Assembly (NCBI GenBank): GCA_030077755.1 | Contig: JAQJZZ010000021.1 | Location: forward strand, 620,001-684,000 | Reading direction: 5' to 3' | DNA length: 64,000 nucleotides | From: Filosporella fistucella | Taxonomy: Eukaryota; Ascomycota; Leotiomycetes; Helotiales | Part shown: piece by piece, positions 34,744 through 45,763 of the stretch | Layout: every line of letters begins with the position of its first letter | Numbering within the stretch: position 1 is the stretch's first letter | Notes under the pieces: model-generated | Told to the model about the DNA's origin: nothing | Seen by the model: only the letters and a program-made list of their open reading frames with translations | Database searches by the model: none | Translations under genes and position numbers: made by a program

Positions 34744-36303
34744 TCACCACCCAGCCCTCCCATTGAACTTCCCACCTAGCAACAGATCCACACGCTCCTT
34801 ATACCTAACTCTCTTATGCACCGCACAACTACACCACAATAATCCTTTAAACGCATCCCTCTCTACCTTCAACGCACTTAACACCAGTTCCTCACCCTCC
34901 CCATCACCATATTCCTCATCGAACTCCATGATTTCCGTCCTCCACACGACCACATCTCCAATATGCCAATAAATCGGTTCCGGCAATGGCCATCTCACTT
35001 TCTCTTGCTGTGCAACAACTGCTCTTTTCTCGAAACTGAAACGGGGGAGAGACACTTCTGAGGGTTGTGAGGAAAGTTGGTTATCGGAAATGGGAGGGAG
35101 GGAGTAGATGGAACGGTATAAGTCGACCAAGGAACGGATGTAGGCTCCGTCAGCGCGGGGAACGAGATCGTATTCGTTTACTATGGAGAGGACTAGACCT
35201 TTGTTTTTAGAGAGTGGAGAAATGTGAGAGAGGACGTGGGAGAGGTTTGGGGTTGTGGTTGGTGGTGCCCCGAAGGAGATGTTGGAGAACTTGAGGGTGG
35301 GGTCTAGGAATTGTTAGATAGAGATTGGAGATTTTGGAAAGGGCACGGACAATGTGTTACTGCACGAGAGATGTATTTTGCAAAGAGCAAAGAAGCAGTT
35401 GCTCCTCCAGCAGAGTGGCCGGTGAATACCACATGCTCGATTTCGTGGTGGAGCATGATGGTTTTTAGTTTTCTTGCGACCAATGGATCTAGGTCTTCAG
35501 CTGCGTTCAGAAAGCCCGCGTGGGCATAGAATGGTTCTCCATTTGAGCTTAGTTTAGGCAGATTCTGCGGAATATCAGCCGTCAATCTTAGACGTGGCCA
35601 AACCTATAACCTACATCTAAGTGTAATTCCTTTCCTTCTCCATTGAGGTTAACCATTCGGTCAACTGTACTAGCAGTACCCCGAACGGCTACAATAACAA
35701 TTGGTGGAGCGGATGCGGAACCTGTATTTTCATCATTGGACTTAGAGACAAGATAAATCTCCGTAGCTTTTGTGGTGCCCGTGAAATTCGCACTAATAGA
35801 AGCAGCTCTCTCAAAACTGAAACCAGGCAGGGTGGGTGTCTTGTCTTCCTCATAGACTGCAGCGGCACATGCAAATGAGGCTGAGATAATTTCTGCGTCA
35901 TGACGAGAGCTGCAAGCATTTAGATTGAGCTCTGGCCGGTTACAAAGTAGACTTACCAGTTCCAAGGCTCGATATCTGAATTCTCAGCCTCCAAGTTACC
36001 GTTAGAGTAGTTTTCAGCCTCATTGTAAAGCCTCTTCAATTGTAGTTGCAATTGATCACTTGGCTCCTCTGTTCAAGGTGTCAATTAATTCGATCAGCGC
36101 AATCTACTAGCCTACCTACTTTCGCAATCAAATTGATCGAGTGCTACATCTAAGAGTCCTGAAAGTTCCGCAACTGCTGCAGAGCATCCTTGAGAATTAT
36201 CAATGAATGTAAGGCCTGAATTTGGGACATGAGTTGAAGTGACGAGTGCTGATTGGACGGAAGCCCGTACTTCGGGTTTCCTAAGATGCTTCAAGAAAGC
36301 CAT
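34744..36303 (-). CDS. Class 3 (alpha/beta-hydrolase) lipase-like protein
   Basis: Exons 36303-36120, 36068-35957, 35909-35615, 35564-35366 and 35303-34744, 449 residues. The nucleophile elbow FTGHSAGG places the catalytic Ser at about 248. Upstream strands VIVAVRGTAS and AHAGFLNAAE, and downstream ISFGAPPTT and VNEYDLVPRADGAY (candidate Asp of the triad), fit the lipase class 3 family. A final His candidate lies in PIYWHIGDV. No signal peptide is visible, so an intracellular lipase or esterase is likely. All five exons sum to whole codons. The fourth donor (C|GTGCAG) is non-consensus but is the only one in phase with a clear CTAAC-containing intron end. Confidence 0.85.
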
Positions 36304-36632
36304 GTTGAATAGTTTTCGCTTCGATTGAGAGTGGGTAAGAGGGATTAAATGATGCCAGACTTGTAGGCTTTCAGGCGCAGCCTCACCGAAGACTCAGCCA
36401 CCTGCGAGGTCGATCCATGCATGTAATCACATGATATCGCTCAAATCAACCTTGTCTGACAAGTTGGAGGATGAAATTGGAACTTTGCCCTTTTCTTGGA
36501 ATGCGGGAAAGGAAGCGCGTTCAGAAGGTGTTCGGCCTGCAGATGCGAAATTTGGTAATATGAAACTGTAGCCGAACTACGATTGCAAATATTCTTGATC
36601 CTACGAAGGATCATGCAACCGGTGACTCAATT

Positions 36633-36687
36633 GAGGAGGGAAAGGAAGGAAAAGAAAAGAAAAGGAAGGAAAGGAAAGAAAAAGAGG
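36633..36687 (+). repeat. 55-base pure purine tract in spacer 36304-36900
   Basis: Uninterrupted A/G run built of GGAAA and GAAAA units. The rest of the 597-base gap between the lipase promoter and the GRDP-like gene's 3' end has no coding signal. Confidence 0.7.
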
Positions 36688-36900
36688 CGGAGAGAATCAC
36701 AGCTTACAGGTCTCATACAATGCAGTGGCTGTCCGGTTTCACGTTTCACTGAGCCCGGTATCAGAATGGAGAGTGGTCGGATTGCTCTTTGATGAAGTAG
36801 TTATAACAAGGAATAGACCTGTAGGGATAAAACAAAAGCTCTTGAAATAGAAATGATATAAGATTGGGCTACGTAAAGAAACGCTGATGATTCAAGAAAA

Positions 36901-38434
36901 TCACCTAAAAGGAACAGGCTTCTTCGTCCGCCGGGCGACCTCCACAGCTCTGTAGAATGCAACATCATCACTCACCTGCTTTGCAATATCCTCCCAGTCT
37001 GGCTCTTTGCCTGCTTTCTCGACAGCTGATAGCAATGCCTCGCAGTCCCAGCATCCACAAACACTGTACTCTCTCCCAAATCTCATACGATATAAGGCTT
37101 TGGTGTCATGGAAACCAGTGTCAAGCTTGTCTTGTACAATACTATCGTCATGATTCACGAATTTCCCTGCAACTTCTTGTGTAGTCTTGAAATAGCTCCT
37201 GGCCGAACATTGATGTGTATGCCACACAAGATCAATATCGAGCGTCGGCACAAACATTGTAGTGGGATATAGCTTGAACAGAGATAGGAAGTTATTGTAC
37301 CGATCTCGAGCTCGTCGAATCGTCCCTTCAGCTGCAGGACTCCTGATCCAAACTTTATCCCACATTTTATCAACGAAGCCAGATTGGCGTACGACTGCGT
37401 CGACAAGTTCCTTCTGGCTTGTTGCGCCTGCAGTCGTGATGGAGTTCACAAGCGCTCGATCGGTATTCTTCATTCCATTCAGTGATTCGAACGGATCAGA
37501 ATCTTTCGTGAATTCGACGAGGCGCTTCCGAAGATCGGCATCGTAAATCTTCCACTGCAAGAGGCTTTGTAGCAGATCTGGAGCCAGTTGTGTTTTTGTT
37601 CGGAATGTTGAGGATGATTGTGGGGAGAGGGTAAAAGTCAAATCGTCTTGGATTATTCCTTGGTACTTTGGAACAGTTTAGCGTGTTTCTCTGAATTCTT
37701 AACTTTTCTGGTTTCCAACGGATCTTCCATATATTTCGTCATAGATTATTCACTTACAATCAATGCCCATGGGAAATCAAGCTTGTAAAGAAGCTTGAGG
37801 CCGTCCCCACAGCTCTTTCTATACCAACGCGGGTTCAGGAGGAACGAGTGCCAAACCATGAGAATGTCTACAACGATTAGACACCACGGGCAGAACAACG
37901 TCGGATGAACTCACCTAAGGGTGGCAGATTCTCATCCGTAAATTTGACACTTTCTTCATCCTCATAAATATCCGGGACTTTACTCCACCAGGTCAAAAAG
38001 CGCGCTGCCGCAAGGTTCAAGAACCGGGTCCATTTCGCCTGCTTTCGAGGTAGAAGAGTATCATCTTTCAGTGTTGTAGCGACTCCCTTCCTCGTCACGG
38101 TCTTTTTGTTTGGTTTAATGTCGAAGATCGTATCTAGTTCTTTTGATTCGACCACGGTTTGGTGCAGCTGGTAAAGAACAGCCAGAAACTCTAGATGTAC
38201 TGCGCATTCTGCTGTTGAAGGTAATTCGCCATTGATCTTTGGCTCGTCTGTCAGATCTTTGAAGAGTTCAGCAGATGGTATCACTGGCTGTCGCGTCTTG
38301 TCAGAGGTCGTCTTGTATGTGGGAGCAGTATAAAGGCTCTGGAGCCCAGTTATCGTCCCCGTCTTTTGACAGCTTGAGACCCTCTGGCTGGTACGATGAA
38401 GAGCATATCGGTCTGCAGCGACTTGAAGTGCCAT
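36901..38434 (-). CDS. GRDP-like (DUF1399) protein
   Basis: Exons 38434-37915, 37867-37758 and 37665-36901, 464 residues. The DUF1399 signature is clear: PPLDILMVWHSFLLNPRWY is joined across the first intron. The second exon ends FPWALI. The third contains VPTLDIDLVWHTHQ and a CWDCEALLSAV segment. Plant homologues are glycine-rich domain proteins (GRDPs) with roles in stress and development; fungal members are uncharacterised, usually annotated only as alpha-ketoglutarate-dependent or glycine-rich-like by similarity. The second acceptor (CCAAAG|TACC) was selected because it alone keeps phase 0. The molecular role is unknown; the repeated W-H-x-(F/H) motifs may bind metal (inference). Confidence 0.85.
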
Positions 38435-38868
38435 TGTCCATACTGAGGAGAGTCGTGAGCTTCATTTTAGATTTGTTATGGAAATACATGCTACAAGGCT
38501 GGGGCGGAGCTGTTGGATTGCACAAGCTGAGTCCCATGTTCTCAGCCTCACATTGGACAGTCCGTGAGGTAAAAGCAGCAAGCGGCCTTGACGCTGGCAA
38601 GGCACTTCGTGCAAAGCCCACCTCGGTGAACGCCCTGTTCGTGTTTAATAGCTCTGCTCCGTGCTGCATCAAGATGCACCAGCGAAATGTGGCGCCGATG
38701 CTGATGGCAATTTTGATTTCTGATTTCTGACTTGGAGTTTTTGGAAGTTAAATCACGTATTCCTACTCATTATCTTGTTGATGTTTCCGCATTTGTTTAT
38801 CAAAAACTTGTCGGAGTTGATGATCATACCATTCACGGCTCGTCGAATCTCGTTCTCAGATCGTTGCG
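38435..38868. promoter_or_regulatory. Divergent promoter between GRDP-like and membrane protein genes
   Basis: 434 bases separating divergent starts. No specific motif recognised; minus-strand frame 38301-38672 overlaps the GRDP start and has no domain. Confidence 0.4.
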
Positions 38869-39770
38869 ATGAATTGGGTCTTTAATAGAATCGTTTTTGG
38901 CATCTTTAGAGTCATCGCACATGGACCTTGTATTGCGCTCGCCGCGAATGCGGTTCCTATGTTTGTGAAGATTCGCAAGCATCCTCTACCACAAAACTTT
39001 CCTTATGGCAAGGAGATCTATGCCAGCCAAGGGATTACTGCGATTCTTGTAATATTAAATTCCCTGCAGTTTCTTACAAGTTTATTGAACAGCTGCTAAC
39101 ACTGGGCAGGCGACCATCTTGCCAGTATGGATGGCTGTCACTGGAATATGTATCCTCGCATCCGGTTCATTGAGAAAGAAGAAGTACTGGGTCCTCCCTT
39201 ATTGTATCCTTGATTGGGGAATGGTTGGAATGATGATCTTGAGCATCATATGGCAATCATGGTATTTGCCGACCACATCTGGCGCATGTTCGAGTTCCAG
39301 CATCTCGAAAGGGTGTTCCATTAAATATCGGAAATGGAACCTCACCGAAGCAGACCCGAGTTTGTTCTGTCAATTAGGAACCCAGGTGAACACTGATCCC
39401 CAGAAAGTTTGTAGACAGTTTCAACTTATTTGGATCTTGAATATATGTACCGTGTAAGTAAATTGTTATCCGGATTTGAAGATTCGCTCTAACATGCCTG
39501 CACAGCGGCCTTACTGGGTTTACAGCAGTATATCCCACAATGAGAGTCTCCATTCCATGGCCTATCGTATGGACTTACGGTTGGGTGATGTGGCATTTGA
39601 AATCAATTCGAAAAGTAGGAGGCATTTGGAAGTTTGTGAAGGGCCGGTGGAAGGCGAGACGTACTGCGCAAGGTGCCAAAATCCCCATATATCTTGAACT
39701 AGTTCTGACAGTGCTTTATAGATGTACACAATCAAGACTGGCGGCTTACACGAAAGGTGACGCTTTTTGA
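38869..39770 (+). CDS. Predicted multi-pass membrane protein, unknown function
   Basis: Exons 38869-39048, 39110-39453 and 39506-39770, 262 residues. Hydrophobic segments: IVFGIFRVIAHGPCIALAA, ASQGITAIL joined to ATILPVWMAVTGICILA, PYCILDWGMVGMMILSII, IWILNICTV joined to GLTGFTAVYP, and VSIPWPIVWTYGWVMW. A Cys-containing loop (SGACSSSSISKGCSIKY) lies between the middle and late segments. Both introns have good donors (GTAATA, GTAAGT) and keep phase. I do not recognise the family. The last 14 bases overlap the presumed start of the F-box gene, which raises the possibility that the 3' end is mis-modelled or that the two are spliced together. Confidence 0.6.
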
Positions 39771-40456
39771 TATCTTCAACGAGGATACGCACGGTCGTGC
39801 AGTGGCTTCTGTTGCCAAAACTCTTCACTATTCTGACATCGTCGCTCTCAGTTTAGTGTCTAGAGCATTCAATTCTGCCATATTTCCCAAACAACCAACC
39901 AAAGGTAGAAGAGAGCGCATCAGTCAGGCAGCTTGCGAGACCGGTAAAGAAGAATGCTGGAGTTGTGGTATGGAAATTTGCACAGTATGTCCAAATGCTC
40001 CAAGAAGTATCATTTGCTAATGGATGCTAGTCCTGTAAATTCGAGAAGGCAATTGCCACACCACGATCTACTACCCATATTCATTCCTGCGAGCCATATT
40101 GCTCGACTTGTTATTATAAATTTCTATGTCGCCGGTATGTCTCTGGGGCTCCCAATCCTGAGCGAGGTTACACGTACTATCGGCCGGCATGTCTATGCCG
40201 TGATACAACCCCAAAATTTCCAAAGGAGAGGGCAATCTGCAAGTTCTGTTATGCGTTGCCCGAAGGTGCTGCATTGGGCGTGAGAGAGGATCGAGAGAAA
40301 GCTGAAATGCGGCATCTGATAAAACAGCAGCTGAGATGCACAGCTTGTACGATGGGCTTGGCCAAGGCCGGCCAGCGATGGTGGGGTTGCTCTCTCTGTT
40401 CAAAAGAATGTGTCAGTGATTTTCATCCCGTGTGGGAGACTAAAAAGCTTCGATAG
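39757..40456 (+). CDS. F-box protein with Cys-rich C-terminus, 5' end unresolved
   Basis: Exons (at least) 39757-39984 and 40031-40456, 217 codons in frame plus stop. An F-box-like helix set, LHYSDIVALSLVSRAFNSAIF, is followed by a run of CxxC pairs: CWSCGMEICTSC, CEPYCSTCYYKFLC, CKFCYALP, CTACTMGL and CSLCSKEC. This is the usual layout of a large fungal F-box group thought to recruit targets to SCF ubiquitin ligases. No in-frame ATG exists between an upstream stop near 39706 and the F-box. A first exon must lie further upstream, inside the preceding gene, for example ATGGCCTATC around 39558 spliced to 39723. The 46-base intron is well formed. Confidence 0.65.
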
Positions 40457-40754
40457 CTATTTGATGTTGCCAAACAGTCAGCCTAACAATAGCCATTTTT
40501 TAATCCGAAGAGCCTTGCTTCACCGAGAGTGTAGTGACAGTTTCGTTTCAAAAGCGGCCATGGCAATAAAGTGCTGCACGGCAGGACCGCCTGATACGGG
40601 CGGAGAGGCGGAGCAACGCCACACGTACCACACAGCTGCCCGAACTCCATTCCCGCACCAAGATGAGGCTGAGAGCTTCTACTGTGTTTCTGCAGCCCAC
40701 AAACAAAAACAGAATGTTTGCAACTCTTCCTTTTCGTTTTGCAAGTCAAACATC

Positions 40755-43700
40755 ATGAGTTCAACTATGACATGTTTGCCTTTTGCGGCACAACTCTTTC
40801 CTGGGATTCGCGGCAAAGTTGCCGCGAGCGCACCACAAAGTAGTAACATTACCAAAGCACCGAATTTAGAATGGACAAAAATCGGAGGCCCGGTTCAGGA
40901 AAGTCTCACTCGTGAATTGGAGCAAATGTACTGGGATGGAGTGAAAAGAGAATTATTGCACATTCTACTCACGTTGCGAAAGTGGAGCCAAGCAGAGTTT
41001 GCGGAAACAACACTTGTTGATGAGAAAGATGACTTCATTCATGGATTTGATACGTTTGTGGATCAAGTTAGTGAAGATTCGCGAGATTTTGCTGCGCGAT
41101 ACGATGCGCGGGTGAGGAGATGGAAGAAGGGAGAGCAAATTCCCTGGGCAGCAGGGCTAGCTGATATGGGGAAAGATATGGATGCCGATTGGAAAAGCTC
41201 AAATATCAAGATGCAGATCAGAGACAATCTAGCAGGTGAGTATTATCATTTTACTACTTACCAATGTTAACATCGTGAAGGCAGGAAAGAATATAAGGTC
41301 ATCGAGAGGCGAGCTAGGATGCTGCTTCAGAGTGCTGGTCAGTGAAGCGACCAAAGTCTCAATGTATAGTTTATCTGGCTCACACATTTAGGATTCCTCG
41401 ATATCGACAAATTGATCGAATATCGTGCTCCTGAAAGGCTTGTAACGTTTTGGAAGAGACCGGCAGCCCCACAACGTCAGTCAGTCTCCACGGTGAATTT
41501 CTCACAGGGCTAATTGGCAGCAGTAACCTTAACGAATTTCGACGACACTTATATGCCCTCTTTCAGGTCACTAGAATGCTCAGAGTGTGAACACACCATC
41601 CGCGGTTGCATGTTTCAAAAAGTTCAGGCTGTCACTCTAGATGAAAAGGCAGCAGTCAGGAAAAGAGAAAAAGAGAATATCAGCTTGATCAATGTGTGCG
41701 AAAGCTGTTACAGAGACAACCATTATGGCGATCCAAATTTCACCAAATCGTACAAACACTGCATCTTGCGAGAGCACATTCACAAAGATGAAAGTCAATC
41801 AATCTGTCGCTGCAGCAATGTGCCTAAGATCGACTCAGAAGGAAGCTTGCGGAGTCTATTCCCAGTCGCCGCTGACGAAGACCATCGGGGCTCTGGGGAC
41901 ACTCGTGGGGTCAAGTGCGGTCTTCTCAATCTTGGGAGATTGAGTGCTGAAGCAAAATACCAAGGCATGCTCTCGAAACATGAAAAGCAAGTATCTTTGG
42001 ATGATCAGAAGCGACTCAATGATATCCAGAAAGAGAAGAGGGCAGAGAAAGAGGCGATGATGAATAGCTTGAAGCTGAAGGGCATGAAGACGATCAACAA
42101 GAAGAGTTTGGTTGATGAAAAGAATAGGGAAGCGGAAGGCGGACAGTCGACTGTGTGAGTGATCATCTTTTTTGATTTATTCGAGAATTCGACAATTCTA
42201 CCCATCACTGTTAGATTTCATTTAGTAAAAGTCTCCTGCTAACTTGAATTGAAGAATGGAAGAGGCGGAAGCAGACGAGGATGTCCCATTTTTCATGCGA
42301 AAATTTACGAATCGCTATCCCTTCGGAAATGTGCATGTTGCCTTGCGAGTTGGGCCATTGATTATCGAAAACGGGGTTGAGCAGTAAGTATAATACCTTA
42401 ATTCGGTTGAACCAAACTCATATATTATAAAGCGTCCGAGGTGCACTTATTACGAGTCGAGATCCTCCGAATCTGCAAGTTCTCCGCGATTCAGATCGTG
42501 AAATCGAATACAGTCTTGCCCTCAACGGAGACACAGAGCGCAATCTCCACTGCCAATATAGAACAGACAGAAAGCCTAAAAGATACAAAGCTATCATGAA
42601 ACAAGTCGTCGGAGGACTTTTCTCGGGTCTCTCAAACACCACCTTGGAGGACTTGATCGTTGCTGCACTCATTCGTGAAAGCGGACGAAATTTCGACAAG
42701 TCGCCTTCGGACGAAGAGAAATTGCTCGGTCGCGCGACAAGCAGACTTCACGCATTGATGAGACAACTCGTTGGCCCGAGAATTGAAGTGTATCTCCAAA
42801 GCGTCGCCTCCAAACTTTTGGACCCAGAAACCAACCTTCACTGGAACTTCCATTCTAACAACTGTCAGAATTTCTGCGACGCTCTCTTAGATAAAGAGCT
42901 CTTTGGATCATTGGTAGCGCCGGCATCTTTCGCACCCAAAGACATGGAAGATCCACTCTATCTTATGAGCTTCGTATCTCGTCCTAGCAGCTATGCTAAG
43001 GACACCGTGAAGAATAAATTCGACGTCCCATCGGGTCTCATCGAAGAGTATCTGCTCAAGTTCCGCTATGGTCGACACGACGAATCTGATGTCGTCGATA
43101 CCTTGCAAGAATATTGGTATGATTGGGGTGCCTTTGGTGGGCCAATCTACAAATATGGAGAAGTCTTTCCATGGGATTGTACAGAAGCATATGGTCGATA
43201 CCCCGCCATCTGCAATGATTGCAATATCTCTAAACACGTATGGGCATTTCCATTCGACTCATTCTCCATCTCGTCACTACATCTCACCAAAGACCGTAAC
43301 CACTACCCACCGATCGATCTAGAGAACCCGCATCCCATTACCGATCTTGAGTGGATGCAAAATCGTCTCACTGTCCTCTTAGCCCAAGATGTTCTCCTCA
43401 CAGCCGCTGTAGCGATGGCCAAAAGTCCCGCTTTCCACGAAGCCACTGCATGGCTTCATGACCACGAGAACCCGAAAGTGGACAGACTTAAATTAGGTGG
43501 CATACATCGAGCTCAACCTTTCAGTCATAGTTTTGAGCAAGGAAAATATCATCATTATTTCATTGCTGAATGGGCTCATTTTGAGCGAGCTGAGCAGATT
43601 CGCAGGTACGAGTTGCTCAGAGATGGGAGGGTCAAGCAACCGGATGTAGATAAAGTGCCAGCTGAGTTCAATGATGATAATAGCGGTGGATGTGGAGGGT

Positions 43701-43831
43701 GTGGAGGAGGAGGCGGTGGTTGTGGAGGAGGTTGTGGAACCGGGACTTGTGCTGTTTCTTGCTCTACCTGTAGCGGAGCAGCGGACGGCGGGTGTGGAGG
43801 ATGCGGAGGTTGTGGAGGGTGTGGAGGTTAA
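40755..43831 (+). CDS. Large protein with LRAT/NlpC-like papain fold and Cys/Gly-rich tail
   Basis: Six exons: 40755-41235, 41281-41337, 41392-41475, 41521-42154, 42255-42383 and 42433-43831, 927 residues, all junctions in phase. The N-terminal third is helical and unrecognised. Residues ~215-290 form a ZZ-like Cys/His segment: CSECEHTIRGC, then VCESCYRDNHYG, then CILREHIH, then CRC. The catalytic-looking part has FGNVHVALRVG (His ~446) and, far downstream, HSNNCQNFCDALL (Cys ~606). That His-before-Cys order is typical of permuted papain folds such as LRAT or PPPDE. The protein ends in a ~49-residue tail with 11 Cys in GGC repeats. Hydrolase or acyltransferase activity is inference; the two motif distances are longer than in LRAT. 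Confidence 0.72.
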
Positions 43832-44640
43832 AGGATTATTTCTAAATACTGCTAGTCCGGATGGTGCTGAGAATCCTTATTGTCTCTATCACAATATGAG
43901 AGTCTTGGGTCTTTTCTTCACCATTCATAATAATTCAATTTTTCCGTGAAAAGAGAGGTTTCTTAGTCTTCTCCACAGGTCAATGTAAATATCCTTCCTT
44001 GGAGGCCTTAGCTCTTGCTCAGATTCATCAAAATTTTTCCGAACTTGCACTTCGCATATGCCTACCTACAATTATTGTCTGAATTCCATGTTCCAATCCC
44101 AACGATCCGATATCTAGAATTCTATCCACGCATAAAGAGATCATCCGAAGAGCATTCCCGACCCACCGCACAGCCCACCAAAAATTCCTTCGGCACATGG
44201 AATAAACTTTTCATCTTCCTTGGCTTGTTTCATGCACATCATTAACTTTATTCACAGCAAGCAGATCTTGAAACAAAATCTTGCACCCCAGATTCCCTAA
44301 ATAAGGATGACCTTGCGCGATAAAGCCAATTATTTGGGATTGTTATGGAGATCTTTGGGGAGTAAAATGAAGCTAATTATGTACGCCATGCCTTCTTCAC
44401 TTAAAGCTTGTCATATAGACCTTATCTATAACTAACTTTCTGTGTTCTATTTCCGCTGGTGCAGTTGATTTTCAATCAGGGGCCGTAGTCCATGTGGATT
44501 CCGAGTGGGATGAATTTAAAATGGACGGTATATATCCTGGTTGTTCACTGCCAACTTACTCTTCCCTTTCCCCTCTGGCTTCCTCCATCAACTTGTCTTT
44601 CCAAGTCATTTGACCCTCATTTATAGCTCTATCATTCACC
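43832..44640. other. Intergenic, promoter of the SnoaL-like gene
   Basis: 809 bases. A TATA-like TATATCC lies near 44531, about 110 bases before the start. No gene recognised. Confidence 0.4.
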
Positions 44641-45257
44641 ATGCGTTTTTCCTTACTCTTCACACCTCTTCTGCTCTCCATATCCATCGGTAAACCTTTC
44701 CCTGCCCCCCCTCTTTCATTGGAAGAGGAAGCATTACTTCACTCTCGTCAAGCCGTCGTGAAGCCAATGCCATGTCAGCCGATATATGAAGCACTATCTC
44801 TAGAAGTGGCACAGGCACGATTCGATACGTTTGCAAACGCGTTCATTTACACTAAGAACATCACTGCTGCGTTTGAGTTTATTAGTGAGGGATACATCGT
44901 ATGTCTCTTCTTCGATTCTTCAATTTGCAACCCTCTACTCTTACTCTCAAGTATTCGATTTCTCTGACCACTCTCGTTCTTCAGAACCATAATCCGGCAG
45001 CTGAAAACGGATTTGATTCCGCTTGGAACATTCTTTCTCCCATATGGGCTCAACAAGTTATCACCCCACTTCGGACTAAGTTCAATGGGGCGTTTGGGTG
45101 GTTGAACTATGATACTGAGAGCTTTGGAGAAGTGGTTGATAGGTACAGGTGGGAATGTGGATGTATCGTCGAGCATGTGAGTTGAGGTTGTGACTGTGCT
45201 TTGAAAAACTTGTGCTAACTGATATAGTGGGATCAAGGAGAAGTGTTTCCTGCATGA
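44641..45257 (+). CDS. Secreted SnoaL-like (NTF2 fold) protein
   Basis: Exons 44641-44898, 44985-45176 and 45228-45257, 159 residues. A signal peptide is clear: MRFSLLFTPLLLSISIG, with cleavage predicted after about residue 17. The mature part has the SnoaL-like pattern: EFISEGYI joined to NHNPAAENGFDSAW, ILSPIWAQQVITPLRT, GWLNYDTESFGEVVDRYRWE and IVEHWDQGEVFPA. Family members in actinomycetes are polyketide cyclases; secreted fungal ones are common and uncharacterised. The two conserved Asp/His positions (D of VDRYRWE, H of EHWDQ) are kept. Proximity to the MFS/synthetase block is noted, but its separate promoter and orientation do not prove membership. Confidence 0.83.
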
Positions 45258-45763
45258 ATGATAGACTCTCATAGAGCCTACAATGCCGTTTCTCAACTAT
45301 GGCTTCAATTTGATACTTGACACGTGACCAAGAGACCCCCGCCATACCCCACACCATCGTTTGTCAGATTTATTCTCAGAAATTAGAGGTGAAGTATTTA
45401 TTCTTCAAACTCGTTCACTGCAAGGAAATCGCCGTTTTAAATCTACAATAGCAAGTTGTTATGGCACATGTCATTTGGTCCGGTAGAAATTGGGAAATGA
45501 GCCTGAATGCGAGTTGTGTGAAGTGTCATGATGACTTCACTGTCAAAAATACTGCAATTTACAGATCAAGAAATCTTTCGGCTTGCTCATAGTTTAATTT
45601 TGTCCTATATATTACATGAATTATTTTGATCAAAGTAACCTCCCTACCCTGGTTTCCACCTTAATACCAATGAACGTCAGTTGTTGTGATCATAGGAGCA
45701 ATTGTCAGGATATGAGTCATTGTATAGATAGCTAAAAATGTTTAGCAAGCGTCGAGAAAATAC
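45258..45763. other. Convergent spacer
   Basis: Between the SnoaL-like gene and the MFS gene 3' end. An open stretch after an ATTTTTAG acceptor near 45730 could be an extra terminal MFS exon; not called. Confidence 0.35.

Noticed and set aside
44641..45257. SnoaL-like gene as a fourth member of the MFS/synthetase/oxygenase block
   Set aside because: It is secreted, convergent with the MFS gene and lacks the shared promoter element; adjacency alone is too weak.
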